Source: an uncultured Planktomarina sp. | GTDB taxonomy: Bacteria > Pseudomonadota > Alphaproteobacteria > Rhodobacterales > Rhodobacteraceae | Direction: 5' to 3' | DNA length: 64,000 nt | Assembly: GCA_943788425.1 (NCBI GenBank) | Contig: CALSQF010000015.1 | Span: 1-64,000 of the forward strand | In this document: piece by piece, positions 17,587-25,768 of the stretch | How the letters are laid out: every line of letters begins with the position of its first letter | Numbering within the stretch: the first letter of the stretch is position 1 | Position numbers and translations under genes: made by a program | The notes under the pieces: generated by a model | What the model was told of the DNA's origin: nothing | Database searches by the model: none | What the model saw: the letters and a program-made list of their open reading frames with translations, nothing else

Positions 17587-18893
17587 TTGGCGCCCCCCCC
17601 GTAAGGTACATTCTGCCCACCATAGCGGCGCACCCGGATATTGCATTGTTCGGCATGGCCCACAAACCCTTCCAGCAGACAAAGCCTCGAACCATAGGCG
17701 CCAATCATCGCCGCGGCCTCATCGGTGAGGATCCTTTGATAGCTATGGGTCTTAAGAAATTTTCCGACCCATAGCCCGCCCGTGTAGCGCCCGGCCTTTT
17801 TTGTTGGCAGGGTATGGTTGGTGCCGATGACCTTATCACCGTTGGAGACATTCGTGCGCGGGCCCAAAAAGAGCGCCCCATAACAGGTCATATGCTCCAA
17901 AAACCAATCATCGCGATCCGTCATGACCTGCACATGTTCGGAGGCGATGTCATCAGCGATTTCAAGCATTTCTTGATAAGTGTCGCAACAGATCACCTCG
18001 CCATAATCCCGCCAACTGACGCTTGCGGTCGGGGCGGTCGGTAGGATCGTAAGCAAGCGGTCGATCTCGGCCAGCGTTGCTACGGCCAATTTGCGCGAAT
18101 TGGTTACTAAGATGGCTGGAGAATTATAGCCATGCTCCGCTTGCCCCAGCAAGTCAGTGGCACAGAGCTCGGCATCCACTGTTTCATCGGCAATCACCAT
18201 GGTTTCGGTCGGGCCTGCAAAAAGGTCAATTCCAACCCGACCAAAGAGCTGGCGCTTGGCTTCTGCCACAAAGGCATTGCCAGGACCGACCAGCAGGTGA
18301 ACTGGTTCAATGCTCTGTGTGCCCAAAGCCATGGCACCAACGGCCTGAATACCCCCTAATACATAAATCTCATGTGCCCCGCCCAGATGCATTGCAGCTA
18401 TGACGGCCGGATTGGGCTTGCCGTTAAAGGGCGGCGTGGCTGCAATGATCCGCGGCACCCCGGCAACGCTGGCTGTGGCCACGGACATATGCGCGGAGGC
18501 GACCATTGGAAACTTACCCCCAGGAACGTAGCAGCCTACGGATTGTACCGGGATGTTTTTGTGTCCGAGGATTACACCTGGCAGGGTCTCAACCTCGATA
18601 TCTTGCATACTGTCCCGCTGGGCCTGGGCAAAATTGCGCACCTGCTCTTGGGCAAATTTGATGTCGGCCATATCTTGCAGGCTGACCTCAGCCATCAGCA
18701 CCTCGATTTCCGAGGCGGTGAGCCGATAGCTTTCGCGGTCATAACCATCGAATTTATTGGCCAATTCCCGAACAGCCACATCTCCCCGAGCCTCGATATC
18801 TTGCAAAGTTGCGGCGACCACCTCCGCCGTTTTTGCATCTTCTTCAGCACGAGCGGCATCTGACTTGCCGTGTTTGAGATATTCTATTGCCAT
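17583..18893 (-). CDS. Histidinol-dehydrogenase-family enzyme, HpsN-like alcohol dehydrogenase
   Basis: NAD-dependent four-electron alcohol dehydrogenase of the HisD family, 436 residues. Family blocks are [66 protein letters not shown] and [10 protein letters not shown]. The sequence [14 protein letters not shown] resembles sulfopropanediol 3-dehydrogenase (HpsN) rather than biosynthetic HisD, and the gene sits among catabolic genes, not his genes. It probably oxidises a primary alcohol of the substrate to a carboxylate. It begins 49 bases after the importer permease gene. The substrate need not be dihydroxypropanesulfonate, as no sulfo-lyase gene is nearby. Confidence 0.82.
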   Translation of the reverse strand: MAIEYLKHGKSDAARAEEDAKTAEVVAATLQDIEARGDVAVRELANKFDGYDRESYRLTASEIEVLMAEVSLQDMADIKFAQEQVRNFAQAQRDSMQDIEVETLPGVILGHKNIPVQSVGCYVPGGKFPMVASAHMSVATASVAGVPRIIAATPPFNGKPNPAVIAAMHLGGAHEIYVLGGIQAVGAMALGTQSIEPVHLLVGPGNAFVAEAKRQLFGRVGIDLFAGPTETMVIADETVDAELCATDLLGQAEHGYNSPAILVTNSRKLAVATLAEIDRLLTILPTAPTASVSWRDYGEVICCDTYQEMLEIADDIASEHVQVMTDRDDWFLEHMTCYGALFLGPRTNVSNGDKVIGTNHTLPTKKAGRYTGGLWVGKFLKTHSYQRILTDEAAAMIGAYGSRLCLLEGFVGHAEQCNIRVRRYGGQNVPYGGGAK

Positions 18894-18942
18894 TTTTACC
18901 CTCTAAAATTCTGAGCGAACCCGGTTGCCTGTCATGTCTGAA

Positions 18943-19824
18943 TCATCCTTTCACCGCGCCGGCCGTCAAACCCGAAACGATTTGCCTTTGGAAAAACATA
19001 ACCAAGACAAAGAGCGGAGCAGTGGCTGAAACCACCGCAGCCACTGCGAACATCACGTTGCCCTCTTCAAACGTAGATCCCAAAAACCCGGCAATGGCTG
19101 GCACCATCGTTTGGTTGTCCTTTGACAGGAGCATCGAGGTCACCGCAAAATCGTTATAGGCGAGAAGGAAGCTGAACAGTCCGGTGGTGATAACGCCAGG
19201 CCACATGACAGGAATTATAACATGGCGGAAGGCTTGGAACTGGGTGCAGCCATCCACCTTGGCACTTTCATCCAAATCTTTAGGGATATTGAGGAAGAAA
19301 GAGTGCAGCATCCACAGAGTGAAGGGTTGGTTGATTGCAACCAGCACGATGATGGTGGTGGGCAAATGCCCCCAAAGGTTCCATTCAAAAAACGGCAGAA
19401 GGTAGCCTGAGACCAAGGTAATATGGGGCATTGCGCGAAACACCAGAGCAATCATCAAAAGCCAAAATGCATAATTGTGGCCAGAACGGGCCAAAGCATA
19501 GCCGCCTAAGGTCCCAAGGGTGAGTGAAATGAGCACCGTGAACAGCACCACAATCGCGGTGTTGAGCGCGGCGCGCCAGAACTCCTGCTGCACCCAAGCG
19601 CCCTCGTACCCGGCGCCGGTGAACAGCCCGCCCGTTTCAATCGCTGTGCGCGTCCCATTGAGCGCATAGCGCCAATCGGCTTTTGAGAAAAAATCACCCT
19701 GCACTTTGAAGGAGCCCCAAAGCGTCCAGACAAATGGAAATGCCGCAATAAAGACCCAGATCAGCACAAAGCCGGTTGAGGCGATCATCAGTGGCTTTGA
19801 AGCTCTGTTTGCGCGGCTGGTCAT
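18943..19824 (-). CDS. ABC transporter permease, MalG/UgpE type
   Basis: Inner-membrane permease of a carbohydrate-type (CUT1) importer, 293 residues with about six hydrophobic segments. The cytoplasmic coupling loop is visible in DLDESAKVDGCTQFQAFRHV, an EAA-type motif, followed by IIPVMWPGVITTGLFSFLLA. The start at 19824 overlaps the stop of the other permease gene (TAATG). It works with the permease, binding protein and ATPase encoded just upstream. Confidence 0.93.
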   Translation of the reverse strand: MTSRANRASKPLMIASTGFVLIWVFIAAFPFVWTLWGSFKVQGDFFSKADWRYALNGTRTAIETGGLFTGAGYEGAWVQQEFWRAALNTAIVVLFTVLISLTLGTLGGYALARSGHNYAFWLLMIALVFRAMPHITLVSGYLLPFFEWNLWGHLPTTIIVLVAINQPFTLWMLHSFFLNIPKDLDESAKVDGCTQFQAFRHVIIPVMWPGVITTGLFSFLLAYNDFAVTSMLLSKDNQTMVPAIAGFLGSTFEEGNVMFAVAAVVSATAPLFVLVMFFQRQIVSGLTAGAVKG

Positions 19825-20852
19825 TATATCGCCTTCCCTTTGAAATCCCGCCATGTGCGGATCAAAACTGGCAAAAGCAAGATCGTCACGCCCAGTATTG
19901 TCAAAACCGATGTGGCCGCAGCAGAGTTGAATCGCATGACATCGCCCCGCAAATCATTAAAAATGATGAAGGATAACGATGTAGCATTCGCCTGGGCGGA
20001 AAAGCCCACGATGGGCTCAAAGACGCGAAAATTATCCATCAGTTGGATTAACGAGATAAAGATCACCAAAGGCATCAGATGTGGGATCACCACATAGCGC
20101 AATTGCTGCCAACGGTTTGCGCCGTCGATCTGCGCCGCTTCCAAGGAATCCGAATTTACTGTTTGCAAGCCCGCGTAAAACACCACAAAGGCAAAAGGGG
20201 CTGAATGCCATATGCCATAAACGATCAAGGTCATCCAGGTCAGCGCCGGAGAGGCTTTGAGCGACAGCTCAGGATCGTCGAAAAGATATTGCAAAGATTT
20301 GCCGATGATCCCCTGCGCATCGATCATCCAGAATAAAATGAGAGAGCCAATTAATGGGGTAACGATCATGGGCAAAAGGGACACAAAGATTGTTGGCCCT
20401 TTCAGGATCGGAGTGACCCGGTTCACGCCCAGCGCAATTACAAGTCCCAGCAAGATGACCAGCGGCGTGACAACGAAAGTGTAGACCAAAGTAAAGCCAA
20501 TAGCCTTATACAATGGCAAATTGTAAAGATCGGCCAAGAACCCGCCCAATGAGCTTCGTTCTTGCCAGGCCTGCGCGACTTCCGCTGTGGCCAGATGGCC
20601 GCGGTCAAAATAGGTGTTCAATCCATTGAAGCGCCCCAAAGGTTTTTGGTCGCGCAGCATTTGCGTCGCTTCGGCGTTCACGGTTGTTTCTTCTTTGCAT
20701 CCAAAGGGACCGCAATTTTTTGTGACCTTCAGGACTTGTTCATGTTCAATATGCAACGATTGCACCGCCACAGAAACAAGCGGCAAAGCAATGAACAGGA
20801 GCATTGCGGCCAAAGAGGGCAAAATAAACCAAAAGAAGGTGCGATGTGCCAT
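19824..20852 (-). CDS. ABC transporter permease, MalF/UgpA type
   Basis: Inner-membrane permease paired with the MalG-type protein. I choose ATG 20852 (MAHRTFFWFILPSLAAMLLF), which starts just before the first membrane helix; a GTG at 20909 is also open but lies inside a hairpin. It has 342 residues. Between the first two helices is a long periplasmic insert with a Cys pair (NCGPFGCKEE). The EAA-type loop is DSLEAAQIDGANRWQQLRYV. No strong ribosome binding site is seen, so translation may be weak compared with the binding protein. Confidence 0.9.
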   Translation of the reverse strand: MAHRTFFWFILPSLAAMLLFIALPLVSVAVQSLHIEHEQVLKVTKNCGPFGCKEETTVNAEATQMLRDQKPLGRFNGLNTYFDRGHLATAEVAQAWQERSSLGGFLADLYNLPLYKAIGFTLVYTFVVTPLVILLGLVIALGVNRVTPILKGPTIFVSLLPMIVTPLIGSLILFWMIDAQGIIGKSLQYLFDDPELSLKASPALTWMTLIVYGIWHSAPFAFVVFYAGLQTVNSDSLEAAQIDGANRWQQLRYVVIPHLMPLVIFISLIQLMDNFRVFEPIVGFSAQANATSLSFIIFNDLRGDVMRFNSAAATSVLTILGVTILLLPVLIRTWRDFKGKAI

Positions 20853-20885
20853 GCGTGGGTTTGAATCCAAATTCGGTGGGGAAAC

Positions 20886-20911
20886 GGGTGAAGCCTCAAA
20901 AGGCTTCACCC
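20886..20911. promoter_or_regulatory. Intra-operon stem-loop between binding-protein and permease genes
   Basis: GGGTGAAGCC (20886-20895) and GGCTTCACCC (20902-20911) form a perfect 10-bp stem with the loop TCAAAA. It lies between the binding-protein stop (20928) and the permease start (20852) and lacks a U-tract in the transcribed direction. Such hairpins in importer operons stabilise the upstream mRNA or attenuate read-through, giving more binding protein than permease. Confidence 0.65.
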
Positions 20912-20927
20912 AGATCTGTGGCAGGTC

Positions 20928-22160
20928 TTACTGTAGGAAGCCTTTTTCCTTAGCTGCTGCGGTATAGGCCGCTTCAACATCAGCTAAGGCTTGCTCCGCG
21001 GTTTCTGAACCTTGCAGAAATTCGGTGATTTCCGCGCCCAAAGCACCATGCAGCAAGCCCATGTAGGGCAGCATTGGATATGGGTTTGCGCCAGACATGG
21101 CTGTTGCCGATACACCAGCGGAAGCGGCGCTGGGCTCATAAACTGCGCTGAGCCATACGGCGGCGTCATTATTGGTACGCACCACATCATCTGAAATACC
21201 GTTGACCAAGGCCACAAAGGTGGCTTCAGCATCTGCATCACTGACATTGGCCGAAATAGTAAAGCCATCCCACCAGAGTGTTGAGGCCACATTGTCGCCC
21301 ATCAATGTTGGAGCACTGGTCAGAACGGTGGAGCCGGTCACCTCCTCGGTTGAGCCTTCGTCATCCAAAATTGGGCCGCCGCGCGATCCCCACATGATGC
21401 CAAGCGCGGCTTGGCCGGCTTCCCACACTGCGGCGGTGGCGTTGGAATCATAGGTCAAATAATCCGGGTTGGAATATTCGGTCAAAGATTTCAGCATATT
21501 GAGCGCTGCAACCCCGTGATCGTTATTGATTGCTACCTCTGCGCTCCCCGCTTTGAAGAATGGCGCGCCTGTGCCCATATACATGTTCACAAATTCCTCA
21601 CCCAGGTTCCAGCCGGTCTTGGTGTTCATGATCACCGGGTGATCCATGAGCCCTGCGGATTTGATTTTCGCAGCTGCGGCCAAAACTTCTTCATAGCTCT
21701 TGGGAGGCTGTACACCAGCGGCCGCCAGCACATCTGATCGGTAGAACAAATGCTGTGCGTTGGCCATGAAGGCCACGGCCATGACTTTACCATCAATGGT
21801 GATCAGTTGAGAAGGCTGAAGGCCTTGTCCATGTTTGGCAACAAGATCATCCAAGGAACGGATAAGCCCATCATTGAGCAAGGGCACAATTGAGCTATTG
21901 GCGACAATGGCGGCAGAATACTGCGCCGGATTAGCGGTCAATGCTGCGACCTGGAGATCTCGGTGTTCCGTGGTGAGGTTCGCGCTGACGGTCACGCCAT
22001 CCCCCGCGCATTCGCCTGCACCGGCCACGACCGCTTGGATCGCGGCAAAATCATTGCCCAGAATATTCACATTTCCTGCGGACAGACCACAACCGGCAAG
22101 CGCCGTTGTCCCTGAAAGCACGGTCACCGCTCCGGCGAGTGCTAGTTTCTTTAAAAACAT
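20928..22160 (-). CDS. ABC transporter substrate-binding protein, MalE/UgpB type
   Basis: Periplasmic binding protein of the importer, 410 residues. ATG 22160 is supported by GGGAGA eight bases upstream and by a signal peptide (MFLKKLALAGAVTVLSGTTA, cut near LAG). The mature protein has the CUT1 pattern: LITIDGKVMAVAFMANAQHL, AAGVQPPKSYEEVLAAA, AALGIMWGSRGGP and a C-terminal helix with EQALADVEAAY. A Cys pair (CGLSAG, GAGECAGDG) in the N-lobe may form a disulfide. A sugar, polyol or similar neutral solute is likely; the exact ligand cannot be read. Confidence 0.92.
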   Translation of the reverse strand: MFLKKLALAGAVTVLSGTTALAGCGLSAGNVNILGNDFAAIQAVVAGAGECAGDGVTVSANLTTEHRDLQVAALTANPAQYSAAIVANSSIVPLLNDGLIRSLDDLVAKHGQGLQPSQLITIDGKVMAVAFMANAQHLFYRSDVLAAAGVQPPKSYEEVLAAAAKIKSAGLMDHPVIMNTKTGWNLGEEFVNMYMGTGAPFFKAGSAEVAINNDHGVAALNMLKSLTEYSNPDYLTYDSNATAAVWEAGQAALGIMWGSRGGPILDDEGSTEEVTGSTVLTSAPTLMGDNVASTLWWDGFTISANVSDADAEATFVALVNGISDDVVRTNNDAAVWLSAVYEPSAASAGVSATAMSGANPYPMLPYMGLLHGALGAEITEFLQGSETAEQALADVEAAYTAAAKEKGFLQ

Positions 22161-22244
22161 TTCATTCTCCCTATGTTTTGATGCGCTCTGCAATTTGGCA
22201 TCTATTGTCCCGCGGCACATTTATGCCGAGGGTATGAACGGAGA

Positions 22245-23297
22245 TTACTCTCCAATGCGCGTACCTGTTTGATGATCAAACAGATGACAAATCTTTGTTC
22301 GAACTTCGATGGATACCTCATCGTGTATCGTGGCTCGAAAGCCCTTATCAGCCTTAACGCTGACCAGAGCCTCATTGATACGGATCGTGACCATAGTGGC
22401 ATCGCCCAACAGCTCGATGGAATAGATAGGCGCGCGAATCTGTCCGCTCCCCTCTTGCGCGATTTGGGCATCCTCTGCCCGAAAACCCAAGGTGACCGGG
22501 CCATCAGGGCCGTGCAATTCGTCAATCTCCACCCCTGGCGCCGTGAAGCGACCATTTTGCAAGTGCCCCTCAATTAAGTTCATGGCGGGACTGCCAATAA
22601 AACTGGCAACAAAACTATTGGCAGGGCGATCGTAAATTTCTGTTGGACTGCCAACCTGCTGAACAATGCCTTTTTCCATCACAACCACGCGATCTGCCAA
22701 AGTCATGGCCTCGATTTGATCATGGGTCACATAGACGGTTGTGACCGCCAATTCATGACTGAGATTCTTGATCTGCGCCCGCGTCGAGACGCGCAATTTT
22801 GCGTCAAGATTGGACAGAGGCTCATCCATCAAAAACACATTTGGTTCACGCACAATCGCGCGGGCCAGAGCCACCCTTTGGCGCTGCCCTCCGGACAACT
22901 CTGCGGGCTTGCGGTGTAAGAAGGGATCAAGCTCGACCATTGCGCTGGCGCGGCGGACCTTGGCGTCATGAGTTTTGGGATCAACCCCACGCACCTTTAG
23001 CGGAAAACGGATGTTTTCATAGACATTCATATTTGGGTAGAGCGCATAGGATTGAAAGACCATCGCGACATCCCGATCCTTCGGCTGCAGGTCGTTCACC
23101 ACTTTGCCATCAATCAAAATATCGCCTTCAGTCGCATCTTCTAGCCCGGCAATCATGCGCATGGTGGTGGTCTTGCCACAGCCCGAAGGGCCGAGCAGAA
23201 CCAAAAACTCTTTATCCGTAATGGTCAGATCAAAGTTATCAACCCCGACGAAAGTGCCCCATCTCTTGGAAAGATTCCTCAGCTGAATTTCAGCCAT
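22245..23297 (-). CDS. ABC transporter ATP-binding protein, MalK/UgpC type
   Basis: ATPase energising the importer, 350 residues. Walker A is GPSGCGKTT, the signature is LSGGQRQRVALARA, Walker B is NVFLMDEPLSNLDAKLR, and the H-loop is YVTHDQIEAMTL. A C-terminal TOBE/regulatory domain follows (VTLGFRAEDAQIAQEGSG), typical of CUT1 importers. The start at 23297 has GGGAGAG upstream. It is the first gene of the 12-gene leftward operon; the promoter with LacI-type operators lies directly upstream. Confidence 0.95.
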   Translation of the reverse strand: MAEIQLRNLSKRWGTFVGVDNFDLTITDKEFLVLLGPSGCGKTTTMRMIAGLEDATEGDILIDGKVVNDLQPKDRDVAMVFQSYALYPNMNVYENIRFPLKVRGVDPKTHDAKVRRASAMVELDPFLHRKPAELSGGQRQRVALARAIVREPNVFLMDEPLSNLDAKLRVSTRAQIKNLSHELAVTTVYVTHDQIEAMTLADRVVVMEKGIVQQVGSPTEIYDRPANSFVASFIGSPAMNLIEGHLQNGRFTAPGVEIDELHGPDGPVTLGFRAEDAQIAQEGSGQIRAPIYSIELLGDATMVTIRINEALVSVKADKGFRATIHDEVSIEVRTKICHLFDHQTGTRIGE

Positions 23298-23328
23298 TGT
23301 TTGATACTCTCCCGCAGCCAGAATCATT

Positions 23329-23344
23329 TTGCAAACGTATTCAA
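23329..23344. promoter_or_regulatory. LacI-type operator, site 1
   Basis: TTGCAAACGTATTCAA is an imperfect palindrome with the central CG step of LacI/GalR-family operators. It lies 32 bases upstream of the importer ATPase start. Site 2, 56 bases away, has the same pattern, so looping by the LacI-family protein encoded at 14748-15785 is plausible. Confidence 0.6.
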
Positions 23345-23384
23345 ATTACACTAGACAGCGCCCCCTGATTTAGGCAAGAGTTTT

Positions 23385-23400
23385 TTGCAAGCGTATGCAA
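23385..23400. promoter_or_regulatory. LacI-type operator, site 2
   Basis: TTGCAAGCGTATGCAA has perfect TTGCA/TGCAA arms about a central CG. It ends 13 bases before the start of the divergent SnoaL-like gene, where bound repressor would block that gene. It shares 14 of 16 positions with site 1. Confidence 0.65.
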
Positions 23401-23412
23401 AAAAGGTGACTT

Positions 23413-24441
23413 ATGGACTTTCGGGCTGAAAAACAGGTTGTTAGAGATTATTACGCCGAACTTGACCGAGCTGAGGGTGCGGATATCGCACGGGTCACGC
23501 AGCGCTATTGCGTGCCAGATTATCTTTGGCGCGGTTTTCATCCCTTTAATGAGCAAACCTCAGCTCAGGCTGTGGCTGAGTGCTTTTGGCTGCCATTGCG
23601 TGCCTCCCTAACGCGCATGCAACGGCGCATGGATATCTTCTTCGCCGGCAAGAATGAAATGGATGGGTTTCAATCGACATGGGTGATGTCGATGGGGCAT
23701 TTGATGGGATTGTTCGATCATGATTGGCTCAAAATACCCTGCACGGGCAAAATGGCTTTTCTGCGATATTGTGAGTTTAATCGGGTTGAACAGGGCAAAA
23801 TCGTTGAGACTGCCATGTATTTCGATATTCCCCATCTGATGATTCAGGCGGGGGTTCATCCTTTCCCGCCTCAAACCGCTGCGCATTTGGTGCAGCCGGG
23901 CCCAATGACCCATGATGGGTTGCTATATGACGCGCAACCCGAAGCTCAAGGCGCCGCGACCCTTGCATCCATCAACGCAATGATCAGCGACTTGGGGACC
24001 TGGGGGCTGGGATTGCCTTTGGAAGAAGAATTGGCCCGCTCTTGGCATGACGATATGATTTGGTGGGGTCCGGCCGGTATCGGCGCGACATACACGATAG
24101 AGCGCTATGCCAAGCAGCATTCCGGTCCCTTCCGCGCCGCTTTCACCGACCGCTCCAAAACCAACCATATCTGCCGTATGGCCGAGGGCAATTTTGGCGG
24201 GTTCTTCGGCTGGCCAAATTTCACCGCCATCCATGCCGGCGGCTTTATGGGCATGCCCGCCAGTGACAAACGTGGTGAAATGCGCGTTATCGATATTTAT
24301 CGCCGTGAGGGCGAAAAACTAAGTGAAAATTGGATCTTCATCGATCTGTTGCATTTTTGGAAAGGGCTTGGTGTCGATATTCTCACCCGCACCGCGCAGA
24401 TTGCGCCCCAGCGATGCAGCGGAGCTGATAGACAGCACTAG
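23413..24441 (+). CDS. Two-domain SnoaL-like / NTF2-fold protein (third of three), divergent
   Basis: 342 residues with two SnoaL-like halves. The first contains FHPFNEQTSAQAVAE and LRYCEFNRVEQGKIVETAMY, the second MIWWGPAGIGATYTIERYA and ENWIFIDLLHFWKGLGVDI. It is paralogous to the product of 16546-17586. It is transcribed away from the importer operon and shares its control region with two LacI-type operators, so it is very probably part of the same regulon. The function is unknown. Its extreme C-terminus (QRCSGADRQH) is unlike the paralogue, and an insertion-sequence scar begins about 80 bases downstream. Confidence 0.75.
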   Translation: MDFRAEKQVVRDYYAELDRAEGADIARVTQRYCVPDYLWRGFHPFNEQTSAQAVAECFWLPLRASLTRMQRRMDIFFAGKNEMDGFQSTWVMSMGHLMGLFDHDWLKIPCTGKMAFLRYCEFNRVEQGKIVETAMYFDIPHLMIQAGVHPFPPQTAAHLVQPGPMTHDGLLYDAQPEAQGAATLASINAMISDLGTWGLGLPLEEELARSWHDDMIWWGPAGIGATYTIERYAKQHSGPFRAAFTDRSKTNHICRMAEGNFGGFFGWPNFTAIHAGGFMGMPASDKRGEMRVIDIYRREGEKLSENWIFIDLLHFWKGLGVDILTRTAQIAPQRCSGADRQH

Positions 24442-24520
24442 CGTTAAGCCAGTTGCCTGAATGGATCGCAACGTCGACATTTTTACAAAACAAACACGTC
24501 GGGTTTTCCCTTGATCTCCG

Positions 24521-24805
24521 ATGAATGCTGAAGTGTTTCAAAAGTGGCTTACCAAGGTAGGCATAAAACCAATTCGTATTTACCCCGGTTCGCCATGGGA
24601 AAACGGATATAATGAGAGATTTAATGGAACACTTAGGCGAGAGATTTTAGATGCAGAGTGGTTTGTGACGACAAAACAAGCCCAAACGGCCATCAATGTA
24701 TGGTTAAAACAGTACAATCACATCCGCCCTCACCAAGCTCTGAACATGAGGCCACCAGTTCCAGAAACTCTATTGAGAAATGGTACATAAATTGGGGGCT
24801 GGACA
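24521..24805 (+). mobile_element. IS3-family transposase 3' fragment with probable right end
   Basis: The open frame 24521-24790 encodes 89 residues of the C-terminal integrase core of an IS3-family OrfB: QKWLTKVGIKPIRIYPGSPW, then ENGYNERFNGTLRREIL (with the last catalytic glutamate) and YNHIRPHQALNMRPP. The two upstream catalytic aspartates and OrfA are missing, and a stop (TGA 24512) lies just upstream in frame. Downstream, the sequence up to ATTGGGGGCTGGACA (ending 24805) looks like a right terminal repeat ending in CA. It is a dead remnant, not a complete element. Confidence 0.78.
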
Positions 24806-25222
24806 GGTCTGGGTGGAGCTTTTGCATCCAAAACCGTATTGTTTTTTGCATTGTTTCTGCCACCATTCGTTACTGCAGGCGCGGGGGAGGCCAGTGTCCA
24901 AGCCCAGTTGTTGATCTTAGGAATTCTTGTGCCGCTGACCGCTATTCCGTCGGATATTGTCATGGCGTTATTGGGGCGTACAGTGACCAAACCCATCAAT
25001 GAAAATACCCGCGCGCGGCTGATCATGGCTTGGATTTCCGGGCTCCTGTTGATGGCTATCACCTTGAATTTGCGTCTGCAATTTATCAAATTTTTGCGGT
25101 CTGATCCAAGGGGCATGCGGTTGGCATCTCTCTTGGCGTGCTGTGCCGATGCGCGTTGCCTTTGCACGTCTGGGGCCATGCGGTTTGACAATTTTGTTCA
25201 CAACGCGCACACCAACAGTTAA
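24806..25222 (+). pseudogene. 5'-truncated LysE/RhtB-family exporter gene
   Basis: Starting directly after the insertion-sequence end, the frame reads GLGGAFASKTVLFFALFLPP and continues through helices (LLILGILVPLTAIPSDIVMA, LIMAWISGLLLMAITLNLRL) that match the C-terminal half of LysE/RhtB amino-acid exporters. The N-terminal half, about 100 residues, is missing. After LNLRLQ the frame runs on into unrelated, Cys-rich sequence to a stop at 25222, so the 3' end is probably also altered. It is a non-functional remnant. Confidence 0.7.
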
Positions 25223-25315
25223 TGAAACCTTGAACAGGCTGAGGTTAGGGCCGCCAGCGCTCGCGCGTGTATTTATGGCCTGAATCGATGTGTGGTTAAC
25301 AATGGGGTGACAGTA

Positions 25316-25768
25316 ATGGAATTGAAAGACGAGATCATCATCAATGCACTGCAGGACGTGGTTTATGCTGCATTGAACGATGTGGAGATTCTGAAACAGT
25401 GTATTCCTGGTTGCGAGGAGTTGGTCAAACATTCTGATACGGAATTGGAGGCCAAGGTTGTGCTGAAAGTAGGACCAGTTAAAGCGAAATTTAGCGGCAC
25501 AGTGACTTTAAGCCCCGACGCGCCGCCAGCGCGGTTTTCACTTACAGGCGCGGGCAATGGTGGTGCGGCCGGTTATGCCAAAGGCGGGGCAGAGGTGCAT
25601 TTGGAAGCCCATCCGGACGGGACACTGCTGCGCTATGTGGCCAAGGCTGAAATTGGAGGCAAATTGGCGCAATTGGGCAGCCGGTTGATCCAGGGCACGG
25701 CGAAAAAGCTTGCAGCGAAGTTTTTCAGCAGCTTTGCCGAACAGGTTGGCGCCAAGAATGCTGGCTGA
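25316..25768 (+). CDS. coxG: CoxG-family (SRPBCC) protein
   Basis: 150-residue protein of the carbon monoxide dehydrogenase subunit G family. The start at 25316 has GGGGTGA upstream. Family blocks are VYAALNDVEILKQCIPGCEE, KVVLKVGPVKAKFSGTV, GGAAGYAKGGAEVHL and GGKLAQLGSRLIQGTAKKLA. CoxG helps recruit or mature molybdenum hydroxylases at the membrane. Here no large, medium or small hydroxylase subunit gene is adjacent; only an XdhC-like gene follows, overlapping by 11 bases. Confidence 0.88.
   Translation: MELKDEIIINALQDVVYAALNDVEILKQCIPGCEELVKHSDTELEAKVVLKVGPVKAKFSGTVTLSPDAPPARFSLTGAGNGGAAGYAKGGAEVHLEAHPDGTLLRYVAKAEIGGKLAQLGSRLIQGTAKKLAAKFFSSFAEQVGAKNAG

Noticed and set aside
20853-20909. 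GTG start at 20909 for the MalF-type permease
   Set aside because: It lies inside the perfect hairpin, has no ribosome binding site and adds residues before the first membrane helix that the family does not need; ATG 20852 is preferred.
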